Made by a program: the position numbers and the translations under genes
In this document: positions 25,732 to 34,105 of the stretch, piece by piece
Layout: every line of letters starts with the position of its first letter
How positions within the stretch are numbered: position 1 is the stretch's first letter
Notes under the pieces: model-generated
Databases searched by the model: none
The model's input: only the letters and a program-made list of their open reading frames with translations
Told to the model about the DNA's origin: nothing
Assembly (NCBI GenBank): GCA_040399685.1
Contig: JBBART010000019.1
Coordinates: forward strand, 1 to 64,000
Origin: CAIQQQ01 sp040399685
GTDB taxonomy: Bacteria > Pseudomonadota > Alphaproteobacteria > Acetobacterales > Acetobacteraceae
Direction: 5' to 3'
Length of the DNA: 64,000 nucleotides

Positions 25732-26379
25732 ATGTCCATTATCGTAGAATCCGCCCTTCCCCTGCCGGCAAAGCCGGTCCGGCAACGCCTGATCGACGCA
25801 GCCGAACGGCTGTTTGCCGAGCGGGGCTGGAACGGGGTGAGCATTCGCACGATCGCGGCGGCGGCGGATGTGAGCCTGGCGGCGCTGAACTATCATTTCG
25901 GGCTGAAGGAGAACTTGCTCGCCGAGATCTTTGCCGCCCGGGCGCGGCCGATTGCCGATGAGCGGCGGCGGTTGCTGGCCGCGATTGAGGATGGTCGCAC
26001 GGCGACGCTGGAGGATGTCATCGAGGCGTTTCTGCGCCCGGCCTTGGCCGTGGGAGCGGAGAACCGGATGTTTGCCAAGTTGCGCGCCCGGCTGGCGACA
26101 GAGCCGGAGGAGTTCAGCCGGGGGATTTTGTCGGACGCGTTCGATGATTCCAGCAAGCTGTGCATCGCGGCCCTTCAGAAGTGCCTGCCTAATCTTCCGC
26201 CCGAGGCGTTGTCGTGGCGGTTTCACTTTCTGATGGGCGCCATGGTCTATACCATGGCCGATTCCGGGCGAATTCAGGCTTTGACCAACGGCAGTTGCGA
26301 TCCGGGCGATGTGGATGCCGCGTTGCGCCATATTGTGCCGTTCCTGGCGGCGGGATTTCGGGCCGATACACCGCCGTAG
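25732..26379 (+). CDS. TetR-family transcriptional regulator
   Basis: A 215-residue repressor with the N-terminal TetR helix-turn-helix (RQRLIDAAERLFAERGWNGVSIRTIAAAADVSLAALNYHFG, about residues 16-55) and an all-helical C-terminal ligand domain (about 70-205) that resembles the TetR_C_36/AcrR-like group. It sits between two divergent catabolic arms with a perfect palindrome in its promoter region. Its stop lies only 36 bp before the cyclase gene, so it is probably co-transcribed with the right arm and represses both arms and itself. The inducer is likely the pathway substrate or an intermediate. Confidence 0.9.
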   Translation: MSIIVESALPLPAKPVRQRLIDAAERLFAERGWNGVSIRTIAAAADVSLAALNYHFGLKENLLAEIFAARARPIADERRRLLAAIEDGRTATLEDVIEAFLRPALAVGAENRMFAKLRARLATEPEEFSRGILSDAFDDSSKLCIAALQKCLPNLPPEALSWRFHFLMGAMVYTMADSGRIQALTNGSCDPGDVDAALRHIVPFLAAGFRADTPP

Positions 26380-26415
26380 CCCAAAATCATAAATAATAAG
26401 ACTGGGGAGGAAACG

Positions 26416-27411
26416 ATGGACACCAATCAGAAAATCGAAATGCGGGCACCAACCCGCGTCACACGCGCCAGCCTGGATGAGGCGTGCGCGCGGCTGAAGA
26501 ACTGGGGCAAATGGGGGCCGGACGATCAGATCGGCACGCTGAACTACACCACCGCAGAGGATATTGTTCACGCCGCCACCTTGGTGCGCAAAGGCCAGGT
26601 GATCTCGCTGGCGCTGAATTACGACAAGGACGGCCCGCAGGGCGGCAAGACGAACTTTCCGCCTGTTGGGCGGTTCAACCCGGTGCACACCATGCTGCGC
26701 AGCGGGTCGGATGCGTATTCCGGCACGCTGGACAAGCGCGGCATTCGTTCGGCCGACGACATGGTGCTGTTTCCGTTGCAGGCGGGCACGCATTGGGACG
26801 GGCTGGGGCACATCTTTTACGACAACCATATGTGGAACGGGTACGACTGCCGCGAAGTGTCGTCGTTCGGGGCGGCAAAGGCGGGCATTCAGCACACCAA
26901 GGAGAAGATGGTCGGGCGCGGCGTGCTGCTCGATATTGCGCGTCATCTTGGGCTGGACTGGCTGCCGGACGGCTTTGCCATCACCAACGATGTGCTGGAT
27001 GCGTGCTGCACGTCGCAGAACGTGACTGTGGGGCGGGGCGATCATATCCTGCTGCGCACGGGACAGATGGAAAAATGCCTCGCCGCCGGCTCGTGGGATG
27101 GCTATCCGGGCGGGGATGCGCCGGGGCTGGATTTCGAGACGCTGGACTGGTTGCAGGAAAAGCAGATTGCCGCCATCGCCACCGATACCTGGGGCGTGGA
27201 AGTGCGGCCGAACAATGCCGAGGGCATCAACCAGCCTTGGCACTGGATCTGCATTCCCATCATGGGTCTGACGATGGGTGAGATCTTCAAGCTCGATGAA
27301 CTCGGCCGCGTGTGCGCCGAGGACAAGGTCTATGATTTCATGTTCGTGGCCCCTGCCCTGCCGATCACCGGTGCGGTCGGCTCGCCCCTCAACCCGATCG
27401 TCATCCGCTAA
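26416..27411 (+). CDS. Cyclase-family metal-dependent hydrolase (kynurenine formamidase-like fold)
   Basis: A 331-residue member of the cyclase family (kynurenine formamidase/isatin hydrolase fold). It carries the metal-binding motif QAGTHWDGLGH (about residues 120-130), of the HxGTHxDxxxH type, and a later DTWGVEV segment (about 250). These enzymes hydrolyse amides or cyclic compounds using Mn or Zn. In isatin-type pathways they open an N-heterocyclic ring, which would fit a substrate first oxidised by the molybdenum hydroxylase of the left arm. GGAGG lies 5 bases before the ATG. First structural gene after TetR. Confidence 0.87.
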   Translation: MDTNQKIEMRAPTRVTRASLDEACARLKNWGKWGPDDQIGTLNYTTAEDIVHAATLVRKGQVISLALNYDKDGPQGGKTNFPPVGRFNPVHTMLRSGSDAYSGTLDKRGIRSADDMVLFPLQAGTHWDGLGHIFYDNHMWNGYDCREVSSFGAAKAGIQHTKEKMVGRGVLLDIARHLGLDWLPDGFAITNDVLDACCTSQNVTVGRGDHILLRTGQMEKCLAAGSWDGYPGGDAPGLDFETLDWLQEKQIAAIATDTWGVEVRPNNAEGINQPWHWICIPIMGLTMGEIFKLDELGRVCAEDKVYDFMFVAPALPITGAVGSPLNPIVIR

Positions 27412-27424
27412 ATTTGCTGAGAAT

Positions 27425-27446
27425 GGCGGCACGGAAACGTGCCGCC
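27425..27446 (+). terminator. GAAA-loop hairpin between cyclase and Bug genes
   Basis: A 9-bp GC-rich stem (GGCGGCACG with CGTGCCGCC) around a GAAA loop, without a U-tract. Probably an intercistronic stability or processing element. Confidence 0.45.
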
Positions 27447-27486
27447 CCACAATGACGGTGCATCAAAGCACCGCGAGGAGACTCCC

Positions 27487-28461
27487 ATGCGCTTGATCAC
27501 CCGCCGGACCGCCCTTCTTGCCGCCACCGGCCTTGTTGCTGCGACCAGCCAGGCCCGTGCGGCCGGATATCCGGACCGGCCAGTGAAGATCATTGTCCCG
27601 TTTGCGCCGGCTGGGCCGACCGACATTATGGCCCGCATTGTCTCGGCGCATCTCAGTGAGCGGATGGGTGGGTCGTTCATTGTGGAGAACCGCGCCGGCG
27701 CGGGCGGCAATATTGGCGCGGGGGCTGTGGCGAAGGCGGATGCGGACGGATACACGCTGTTGCTGCATTCGTCGGCGCTGGTGGTCAATCCGGGACTTTA
27801 TAAGAAGGTCCCTTACGACCCATATAAGGATTTCGCGCCTTTGGTGGAGTTGGGGACGTCGCCCAACGTGTTTCTGGCAGATCCGAAATCCGGCATCACC
27901 ACGATGGCGCAGTTGATTGCCAAGGCGAAGGCGGACCCGGGCGGGCTGAGCTATGCCAGCGCCGGCATCGGCACAACGCCCCATCTGTCGGGTGAGTTGC
28001 TGAAGGTGGTGGCCGGCATCCAGATGGTGCACGTGCCCTATGCGGGCGCTGGCCCTGCGATTCAGGCCATTCTTGGCTCCACCACGCCGGTTGCCTGCGT
28101 GTCTCTGCCACCCGCCTTGCCGCAGATTTTGGCCGGGGCGCTGACCGCGCTGGCGGTGACCGGGCGCACGCGGTGGCCGGAATTGCCGAACGTGCCGACG
28201 ATGATCGAGTTGGGGTATCCAGATTTCGTCACCGACACGTTCCAGGCCTTTCTGGCGCCGGCGCAGACGCCGCAGCCGATTGTGGATGCATTGGTCAAGA
28301 CCACCATCGGCATTCTCAACGACCGCGACATTCATGCCCAGTTGCAGAAGGCGGGCTTTGACGTGCTGGCGAACGGGCCCGTTGGATTGACGAAGCGGAT
28401 TGCCGAGGAGGTTCCGAAATGGCGAGATCTTATCACGAAGTCCGGCATTACCCCGGTCTAG
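27487..28461 (+). CDS. Bug-family (TctC-like) periplasmic solute-binding protein
   Basis: A 324-residue binding protein with a signal peptide that has an RR pair (ITRRTALLAATGLVAATSQARA, residues 4-25). Bug family blocks: KIIVPFAPAGPTDIMARIVS (about 33), VENRAGAGGNIGAGAVAKA (about 64), SYASAGIGTTPHLSGELLK (about 155), MVHVPYAGAGPAIQAILG (about 180). Tightly followed by the tartrate-dehydratase-like gene and TctBA, so it is the likely cognate binding protein of that transporter. GAGGAGA lies 6 bases before ATG 27487. Confidence 0.92.
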   Translation: MRLITRRTALLAATGLVAATSQARAAGYPDRPVKIIVPFAPAGPTDIMARIVSAHLSERMGGSFIVENRAGAGGNIGAGAVAKADADGYTLLLHSSALVVNPGLYKKVPYDPYKDFAPLVELGTSPNVFLADPKSGITTMAQLIAKAKADPGGLSYASAGIGTTPHLSGELLKVVAGIQMVHVPYAGAGPAIQAILGSTTPVACVSLPPALPQILAGALTALAVTGRTRWPELPNVPTMIELGYPDFVTDTFQAFLAPAQTPQPIVDALVKTTIGILNDRDIHAQLQKAGFDVLANGPVGLTKRIAEEVPKWRDLITKSGITPV

Positions 28462-28464
28462 GCG

Positions 28465-29628
28465 ATGCGCATTACAGCCATTCGTGAGCGAGCCGTGCCG
28501 GTGCAGTCGGCCATGCGCAACGCTGCCTTCGACTTTTCGGAAATGACGACCTCGGTTGTGGCCGTGATCACCGATGTGATGCGCGGCGGCAAGCCGGTGG
28601 TGGGTTATGCGTTCAACTCCACCGGGCGGTATGCGTGCGGGGCGGCGATGCGGGAGCGGTTCATTCCGCGCGTGTTGGCAGCACCGCCAGAGTCGTTGAT
28701 GTGTGCTGCGGGTTTGCTGGACCCTGCGAAGGTGGCGGCGCGGATGGCGCTGCGGGAGAAGCCGGGCGGAGATGCGGAACGCTCGGTGCCGATCGGCACG
28801 ATTGAGACGGCGGTGTGGGATGCGGTGGCCAAGGCGCAGGACCGGCCGCTGTGGGATGTGCTGGCGGAGCGTTACGGGACCGGGCCGGTGCGGACCGCGA
28901 TTCCGGTTTATGTCGGCGGGGGATGGTATCAGCCGGAAGGCGATCTTGCAGCGCTGGACAGCGAGATCAGGCGGCATCTGGATTCCGGCTACACCCATGT
29001 GAAGATCAAGACCGGTGGCGTGGCGTTGGATGACGATTGCCGCAGGCTGGATGTGGCGTTGACGATTCTGGGCGATCCCCAGCGTTTGGCGGTGGACGCC
29101 AACGGCGCGTTGTCGCTGGCGCGGGCGAAGGAATATGCGGCGCGGCTGGCGCCTTATGATCTGCGTTGGTTTGAGGAGCCATGCGCGCCGCAGGCGTTTG
29201 GCGAGTTCGCTGAACTGGCCGCCATGTATGCGCCGGCCCTGGCCACCGGCGAGAATTTGTTCTGCCTGGCGGATGTGAAGAACCTGCTGCAATTCGCTGG
29301 GTTTCGCACCGGGCAGGACGTGTTGCAGATCGATCCGCCACAGGCTTATGGCATTGCGGCCTTTGCCGAGATGGTGGTGGCGCTGGAGGCCCATGGCGGC
29401 AGCCGGACGCGGGTGTTTCCGCATGGCGGCAACATGATGTCGTTTGCTGTGACCGCTGGTCTCGGGTTGGGAAGTTGCGAGGCCTATCCTGGGGTTTTCG
29501 GTGCATTCGGCGGTTATGCCGAGGGCATGGACGTGACCGATGGCACGCTCAATCTGCCCGACGCGCCGGGGATTGGGTTCGAGCGCCAACCGACACTTTT
29601 CGCCTTGATGCAGGAGTTGTCCGCATGA
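28465..29628 (+). CDS. D(-)-tartrate dehydratase-like enolase-superfamily enzyme
   Basis: A 387-residue mandelate racemase/muconate lactonising enzyme superfamily member. It strongly recalls Bradyrhizobium D(-)-tartrate dehydratase from memory: AMRNAAFDFSEMTTSVVAVI, GERSVPIGTIETAVWDAVAK-like block with Asp/Ala changes, and FPHGGNMMSFAVTAGLGLG. Catalytic elements: the KIKTGG lysine pair (about residue 180), metal ligands Asp in VDANGA (about 211), Glu in FEEPCAP (about 237) and Glu in ATGENLF (about 264), and the general acid or base His in FPHGG (about 318). It would dehydrate a 2,3-dihydroxy acid, giving a 2-oxo acid. Its presence beside a tricarboxylate-type transporter points to a dihydroxy dicarboxylate or sugar acid as substrate or intermediate. 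Stop overlaps tctB (ATGA). Confidence 0.87.
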   Translation: MRITAIRERAVPVQSAMRNAAFDFSEMTTSVVAVITDVMRGGKPVVGYAFNSTGRYACGAAMRERFIPRVLAAPPESLMCAAGLLDPAKVAARMALREKPGGDAERSVPIGTIETAVWDAVAKAQDRPLWDVLAERYGTGPVRTAIPVYVGGGWYQPEGDLAALDSEIRRHLDSGYTHVKIKTGGVALDDDCRRLDVALTILGDPQRLAVDANGALSLARAKEYAARLAPYDLRWFEEPCAPQAFGEFAELAAMYAPALATGENLFCLADVKNLLQFAGFRTGQDVLQIDPPQAYGIAAFAEMVVALEAHGGSRTRVFPHGGNMMSFAVTAGLGLGSCEAYPGVFGAFGGYAEGMDVTDGTLNLPDAPGIGFERQPTLFALMQELSA

Positions 29629-30089
29629 CGGGTTTTCAACGCAATCGCGATTACTATGCCGGCGCCTTGATGGCGATGATCGGGGCCGGCGCCATTGTGG
29701 AAGGCTGGTCCTATGGGGTTGGGAAGCTGACCGCGATGGGGTCTGGCTTCTTTCCCGTGGCGCTGGGCGTAGGGCTGGTGGTGATGGGCGCGCTGATGGC
29801 CATTCTGCGTGCGCCGGCGCCGGATGCGCATGATGGCCACGCGGTGGGTGCGCCCGATTGGCGCGGGGCGGCGGCCATCACGGCGTCTGTTGTGCTGTTC
29901 ATCGCTCTTGCCAAATCGGCGGGGTTGTTTCCGGCCATTTTCGCCTGCGTGTTCGTGGGCGCGCTTGGCACCCGCACGACCAGTTTGCGGGAAGCGGCCT
30001 TGTTGGCGTTGGCCGTGGCGGTGTTTGGCGTGTTGTTGTTTTCATTCGGGCTGAAAATACAGTTTCCGATCGTGCGGGGATTGATCTGA
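29625..30089 (+). CDS. tctB: Tripartite tricarboxylate transporter small membrane subunit
   Basis: A 154-residue protein with four predicted membrane helices (about residues 9-29, 38-58, 80-97, 118-148) and the TctB feature MGSGFFPVALGVGLVVMGALM. It joins TctA in the inner membrane for sodium- or proton-driven solute uptake. It overlaps both the preceding enzyme gene (4 bases) and tctA (1 base), so all three are translationally coupled. Confidence 0.9.
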   Translation: MTGFQRNRDYYAGALMAMIGAGAIVEGWSYGVGKLTAMGSGFFPVALGVGLVVMGALMAILRAPAPDAHDGHAVGAPDWRGAAAITASVVLFIALAKSAGLFPAIFACVFVGALGTRTTSLREAALLALAVAVFGVLLFSFGLKIQFPIVRGLI

Positions 30090-31612
30090 TGGATGTTGGC
30101 CTCGTTGGATTGATGCACGGCTTCTCGGTGGCACTCGATCCGCAGAATTTGATGTGGTGCTTTCTGGGAGTGTTGATCGGCAATATGGTGGGCGTTCTGC
30201 CTGGCATGGGCGTGCTGTCGACCATTTCCATTCTGCTGCCGCTGACGTTTGCGATGAAGCCGGTGGCGGCGTTGCTGATGCTGTCTGGCATTTATTACGG
30301 CGCGCAGTATGGCGGGGCGATCTGTTCGATTTTGCTGAACCTGCCGTGCCATCCGCCGCATGCGGTGACGTGTCTGGATGGCTACCCCATGACCAAGCAG
30401 GGGCGCGGCGGGGTGGCGCTTGGGATTACGATGCTGGCGGCCATTATCGGCGCTGCGTTCGGTATTATCCAGATGATCTTCATGGCGCCGTACATTGCCA
30501 ATATCGCCTTCAAGTTCGGGCCGCAGGAGATCTGCTCGCTGATGCTGCTGGGGCTGCTGGCGGGTTCGACATTGGCCAAGGGATCACCGGTCAAGGGCGT
30601 GTCGATGACGTTGTTTGGCATTCTGTTGAGCCTGGTTGGAACCGATGTGAACACCGGCAGCGAGCGGTTCACGTTCGGGTTTCTGGAAATGGCCGATGGG
30701 CTGGAACTGGTGGCTGTGTCGCTGGGGCTGTTTGGGATTGCCGAGTTCCTGAAAAGCGTGAACGGCGCGGCCCCCACCACGCCGCGTGCGGTGAAGCTGG
30801 GGTTCCGGGATTTGCGGCCGACGCGGCAGGATTTGCGCACCGCTTTGCCGCCGATTTTGCGCGGGACGTTTATTGGCAGCCTGTGTTCGTTGATCCCGGG
30901 CACCGGGCCGACCATTGCCTCGTTCATCGCCTATGCCACGGAGAAGAAGATCTCGAAAACCCCCGAGCGGTTTGGGCATGGTGCGATCGAGGGCGTGGCG
31001 AGTCCGGAGGCGTCGACCCATTCGGCGGTGCAGGGCGATTTCATTCCCACCATGAGCCTGGGCATTCCGGGCGATGCCGTGATGGCACTGCTGCTGGGGG
31101 CGTTGATGATCCATGGCATCCAGCCCGGTCCGCGCCTGATTGTGGAACAGCCGGATATTTTCTGGGGCCTGATCGCATCATTCTGGATTGGCAACATTAT
31201 GCTGGTGGTGCTGAACGTGCCGATGATCAGCATCTGGGTGAAGTTGCTGAGCGTGCCGTATCGGTTCCTGTATCCGACGGCGTTGTTCTTTGTGTGCATC
31301 GGCGTGTTTGCGGCGCGCAACGAGATGTTCGACGTGGCGGCGACACTGGCGTTCGGGGCGTTTGGGTATCTGTTGTTGCAGTTGGGGTTTGAGCCGGCGC
31401 CCATTTTGTTGGGGTTCGTGCTGGGGCCGCGGTTGGAGGAGAATTTCCGCAGGTCGGTGCTGCTGTCACGCGGGAGTCTGGCGACGTTTATTGACCGGCC
31501 GATCAGTGCATTTTTTGTGGGGGCTTGCGTGTTGTTGCTGTTGGCGCAGGTGGTGGCGGCGGTGCGCAAGGCGAAGGCCCCCATCCGGGTTCCGGAGGCG
31601 GCCTTCGATTGA
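30089..31612 (+). CDS. tctA: Tripartite tricarboxylate transporter large membrane subunit
   Basis: A 507-residue channel subunit with about 12 membrane helices. TctA hallmarks: GNMVGVLPGMGVLSTISILLP (residues about 29-50), YYGAQYGGAICSILLNLPC (about 70), FIGSLCSLIPGTGPTIASFIAY (about 265), EGVASPEASTHSAVQGDFIPTMSLGIPGDAVMALLLGAL (about 300-340). The length is typical. It ends the right arm; a short GC-rich inverted repeat (31623-31641) follows. Confidence 0.93.
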   Translation: MDVGLVGLMHGFSVALDPQNLMWCFLGVLIGNMVGVLPGMGVLSTISILLPLTFAMKPVAALLMLSGIYYGAQYGGAICSILLNLPCHPPHAVTCLDGYPMTKQGRGGVALGITMLAAIIGAAFGIIQMIFMAPYIANIAFKFGPQEICSLMLLGLLAGSTLAKGSPVKGVSMTLFGILLSLVGTDVNTGSERFTFGFLEMADGLELVAVSLGLFGIAEFLKSVNGAAPTTPRAVKLGFRDLRPTRQDLRTALPPILRGTFIGSLCSLIPGTGPTIASFIAYATEKKISKTPERFGHGAIEGVASPEASTHSAVQGDFIPTMSLGIPGDAVMALLLGALMIHGIQPGPRLIVEQPDIFWGLIASFWIGNIMLVVLNVPMISIWVKLLSVPYRFLYPTALFFVCIGVFAARNEMFDVAATLAFGAFGYLLLQLGFEPAPILLGFVLGPRLEENFRRSVLLSRGSLATFIDRPISAFFVGACVLLLLAQVVAAVRKAKAPIRVPEAAFD

Positions 31613-31622
31613 GGGCGTGGTG

Positions 31623-31641
31623 GGTCGGGCGGTGCCCGACC
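31623..31641. terminator. Short bidirectional hairpin between convergent operons
   Basis: GGTCGGGC and GCCCGACC around a GGT loop, in the 28-bp gap between the tctA stop and the convergent deacetylase stop. Stem is short and no T-tract follows. Confidence 0.4.
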
Positions 31642-32486
31642 TACGGGGTGAAGGCGGCGGCCAGAGTGTTGTGGTGGGTGGTCCAGACCGTGGCGTCGTG
31701 CTGTTTGAGGAGGGCCAGCGAGTTGGCGAACTCGATGGCGCCCATCGGGCGGCCGTAGACATGGGCGTGGACCGTGACATCGAGGCACGCGGCGCGGCTG
31801 GCGAAGGCGGGCCAACCGTTGAGGATGCGGGCCAGGGTTCTGGTGTAGGCCTCTGGCTCGCTGCCGTAGCGGACGGAGAGGGGCATGTCGTTCACCTCCA
31901 TGGTGAAGGGCACGCCGGTGATGGCGCCGCTTGGGGTGTGCACCACGCGCGGAAGGTCTTGGTCGAAGAACTCGGCGTGCCAGGAGAGGCCGGCGGCGGC
32001 GAGGAATTCGGTGGTGTGGGCGCTGGGCGTGCAGCGGGGGCTAAGCCAGCCGCTTGGGCGGTGGCCGCTGGCGGCTTCGAGGGCTGCGATGCAGCGGGCG
32101 AGGTCGGCCTGTTCGGCTTCGGGTGATTGCGTGGCGGGGATGATCTCCTGCGCCCAGCCATGGGCTGCCACGTTGTGGCCGGCATCGGCGATGGCGCGCA
32201 CCAGAGTGGGGTGGCGTTCGGCCAGGATGCCACTGATGTAGAACACGGCGTGGGTGTCGGCGGCGGACAGGACGTCCAGCAGCCGCCATGCGCCTTCGTG
32301 GACGCCGTAATCGGCCCAGGAGCGGGCTTGCAGGTCCAGCGTGCCGGGTTTCAGCACGTTGCCCATGGGGCCGACACCGGGGGCGGCGCCGTCGCTCCAG
32401 CCTTCCAGCATGACGCTGACCGACACCGCCAGGCTCCGGCCTTTCGGCCAGGCCTGGGGCAAGGGCTGTTGGGCCGGTCGGCTCAC
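31641..32486 (-). CDS. Polysaccharide deacetylase-family (NodB-like) hydrolase
   Basis: A 281-residue TIM-barrel-like protein of the polysaccharide deacetylase/allantoinase (PuuE) group. An N-terminal RSLAVSVSVMLEGWSDG strand leads into the domain. HAVFYISGILAERHP (about residue 85), AGHNVAAHGWAQE (about 107) and SPRCTPSAHTTEFLAAAGL (about 155) correspond to the NodB core, and the tail has DVTVHAHVYGRP (about 250). PuuE-like members hydrolyse amide or ureide bonds, so it may act on a pathway intermediate rather than on a polysaccharide. The start is a GTG overlapping the FAH stop (GTGA). Confidence 0.8.
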   Translation of the reverse strand: MSRPAQQPLPQAWPKGRSLAVSVSVMLEGWSDGAAPGVGPMGNVLKPGTLDLQARSWADYGVHEGAWRLLDVLSAADTHAVFYISGILAERHPTLVRAIADAGHNVAAHGWAQEIIPATQSPEAEQADLARCIAALEAASGHRPSGWLSPRCTPSAHTTEFLAAAGLSWHAEFFDQDLPRVVHTPSGAITGVPFTMEVNDMPLSVRYGSEPEAYTRTLARILNGWPAFASRAACLDVTVHAHVYGRPMGAIEFANSLALLKQHDATVWTTHHNTLAAAFTP

Positions 32487-33397
32487 TTCACATACGCCTG
32501 GATGGGCGTGGTGAGGCTGCCGAGGTCGCTGATGGTGCAGACCACCACATCGCCGGCCACGAGGTAATGCGGCGGGTCCATCGCGTAGCCGACGCCGGAG
32601 GGGGTGCCGGTGGCGATGATGTCGCCTGGTTCCAGTGTGAGGCCGGCGGAGAGCGAGGCGAGGATGGTGGGGATGGGGAAGATCAGTTGGTCGGTGGTGC
32701 TGCGCTGGCGTTCTTCGCCGTTCACCGTGAGCGACAATTCGAACTTGGTGAAATCGGTGATGGAGTCCCGGTGCAGGATGTAGGGGCCCATGGGGCAGGA
32801 ACGGTCCAGGCCTTTGCCTTTGAACCATTGTTCGTGCCGGCGTTGGAGGTCGCGGCCGGTGATGTCGTTGAGGATGGTGACGCCGAAGATGTGGCCCAGC
32901 GCATCGTCCGGGGCGATGTCGCGGCCGGCGGTGCCGATGACCAGGGCGAGTTCGACTTCGTAGTCCAGCCGTTGGGTGACGGCGGGGTCGTGGAAGAACG
33001 CTGCGTCTGGCCCGATGACGGCGGTGGGGGGCTTGGTGAAGAACTGCGGATATTCTGGGTATTTCGGCGCGGTGCCGGCGGCGCGATAGCCTTCGGCCAC
33101 ATGTTCGCGGTAGTTGCGGCCGACGCAGAACACGTTCTTGGAGGGGCGCGGGATGGGGGCTGTGAGGTGCAGGCCGGCGGCAGGGCGAATGGCGGAGGCG
33201 GTTTGCGAGGCCGGGGCGGCGGCGGCGCTTTTGGCTGCGGCCACGGCGGCTGGGCCGGCGGCGATGAAGGCAAGCAGGGTGGCGGGGAGCGTCTCGCCGA
33301 TCCTGATCGCTGCTGCGGGCAGGTCGAGGACATCGCCGTTGTTCTGCAACAATCCGTAGGAGGCGATATCGCCCGCCGCGTAACTCACAAACCGCAT
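32483..33397 (-). CDS. Fumarylacetoacetate hydrolase (FAH) family protein
   Basis: A 304-residue FAH-superfamily enzyme. The catalytic C-terminal domain starts at KNVFCVGRNYREHVAEG (about residue 88) and includes FTKPPTAVIGPDAAFF (about 118), the metal-binding Glu pair in LDYEVELALVIG (about 147), GVTILNDITGRDLQ (about 175) and GDIIATGTPSGVGYA (about 265). Such enzymes cleave C-C bonds in diketo acids, or act as hydratases or decarboxylases. ATG 33397 is preceded by GGGGAAG. Paired with the deacetylase downstream through a GTGA overlap. A second, shorter FAH lies at 35568. Confidence 0.87.
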   Translation of the reverse strand: MRFVSYAAGDIASYGLLQNNGDVLDLPAAAIRIGETLPATLLAFIAAGPAAVAAAKSAAAAPASQTASAIRPAAGLHLTAPIPRPSKNVFCVGRNYREHVAEGYRAAGTAPKYPEYPQFFTKPPTAVIGPDAAFFHDPAVTQRLDYEVELALVIGTAGRDIAPDDALGHIFGVTILNDITGRDLQRRHEQWFKGKGLDRSCPMGPYILHRDSITDFTKFELSLTVNGEERQRSTTDQLIFPIPTILASLSAGLTLEPGDIIATGTPSGVGYAMDPPHYLVAGDVVVCTISDLGSLTTPIQAYVK

Positions 33398-33466
33398 GAT
33401 GCTTCCCCGTGTTTCTTTGCACACACTGGAAAGTATTTGGGCTTGTGCCGCAAGAGCCTATGGAGG

Positions 33467-34105
33467 TCAGTCGCCTCGTGCGGTCAGCACGGCATGCGCC
33501 TTGCGGAACTGGGTTGCCATCGCTTCGGCCGGCATGGCGCCGGAGAAGAGGAGATAGCCTTTCATCAGGAAGCTCGGCACGCCATTGAGCCCGCCGTTGC
33601 GGGCGGCGGCGTCATCGGCGCGGACTTCGACAAGGCCTTCATCGCCGGCCAGGGCCTGGGCATCGAAGCCCACCTCGCGTGCCAGTTCCAGCAGGACGGG
33701 ATCGGCGCCGATGTCCTGGCCTTCCTGGAAATAGGCGGTGAAAAGGCGTTCGACCATCGCGTCTTGCAGGCCGGCGGCACCTGCCAGGCGGATCAGGCGA
33801 TGCGCCTGGATGGTGTTGGGGGTGCGCAGCATGCCGGCGAAGTTGAAGTCCAGCCCGACCACCTGGCCGGACTGCGCCACGCCGGCATCGAGTTCGCGCG
33901 AGCGGGCGAGGCTGCCAAACTTGGCGGTGCGATACATCTCACGTGAGATGCCCTCGGCCGGCATGTCCGGGTTGAGCTGGAAGGGGCGCCAGCGCACCCC
34001 GAACACCAGCCCGTCCTCGGCCAGCAGCGCCAGAGCGCCTTCCAGATGGCGCTTGCCGATGAAGCACCACGGGCAGATGACGTCTGAGATGACCTCGATG
34101 TCCAT
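33467..34105 (-). CDS. DsbA-family oxidoreductase, FrnE-like
   Basis: A 212-residue thioredoxin-fold protein. The N terminus IEVISDVICPWCFIGKRHLE has the CPWC active site at residues 11-14, as in FrnE and the related 2-hydroxychromene-2-carboxylate isomerases; a conserved GVPSFLMKGYLLFSGA segment near residue 180 contains the cis-Pro. No signal peptide, so cytoplasmic. It could be a dithiol oxidoreductase or a glutathione-type isomerase. The ATG overlaps the dctA stop by one base (TGATG), linking it to the symporter gene. Confidence 0.85.
   Translation of the reverse strand: MDIEVISDVICPWCFIGKRHLEGALALLAEDGLVFGVRWRPFQLNPDMPAEGISREMYRTAKFGSLARSRELDAGVAQSGQVVGLDFNFAGMLRTPNTIQAHRLIRLAGAAGLQDAMVERLFTAYFQEGQDIGADPVLLELAREVGFDAQALAGDEGLVEVRADDAAARNGGLNGVPSFLMKGYLLFSGAMPAEAMATQFRKAHAVLTARGD

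Noticed and set aside
27425..27446. Hairpins at 24711-24747 and 27425-27446 as members of the dispersed repeat family
   Set aside because: They are GC-rich or mixed simple hairpins without the AT-rich arms, so they are separate intercistronic structures.
31641..33422. 593-codon frame that appears to extend the deacetylase upstream
   Set aside because: The upstream half is the FAH gene in another frame; the real deacetylase starts at the GTG at 32486.
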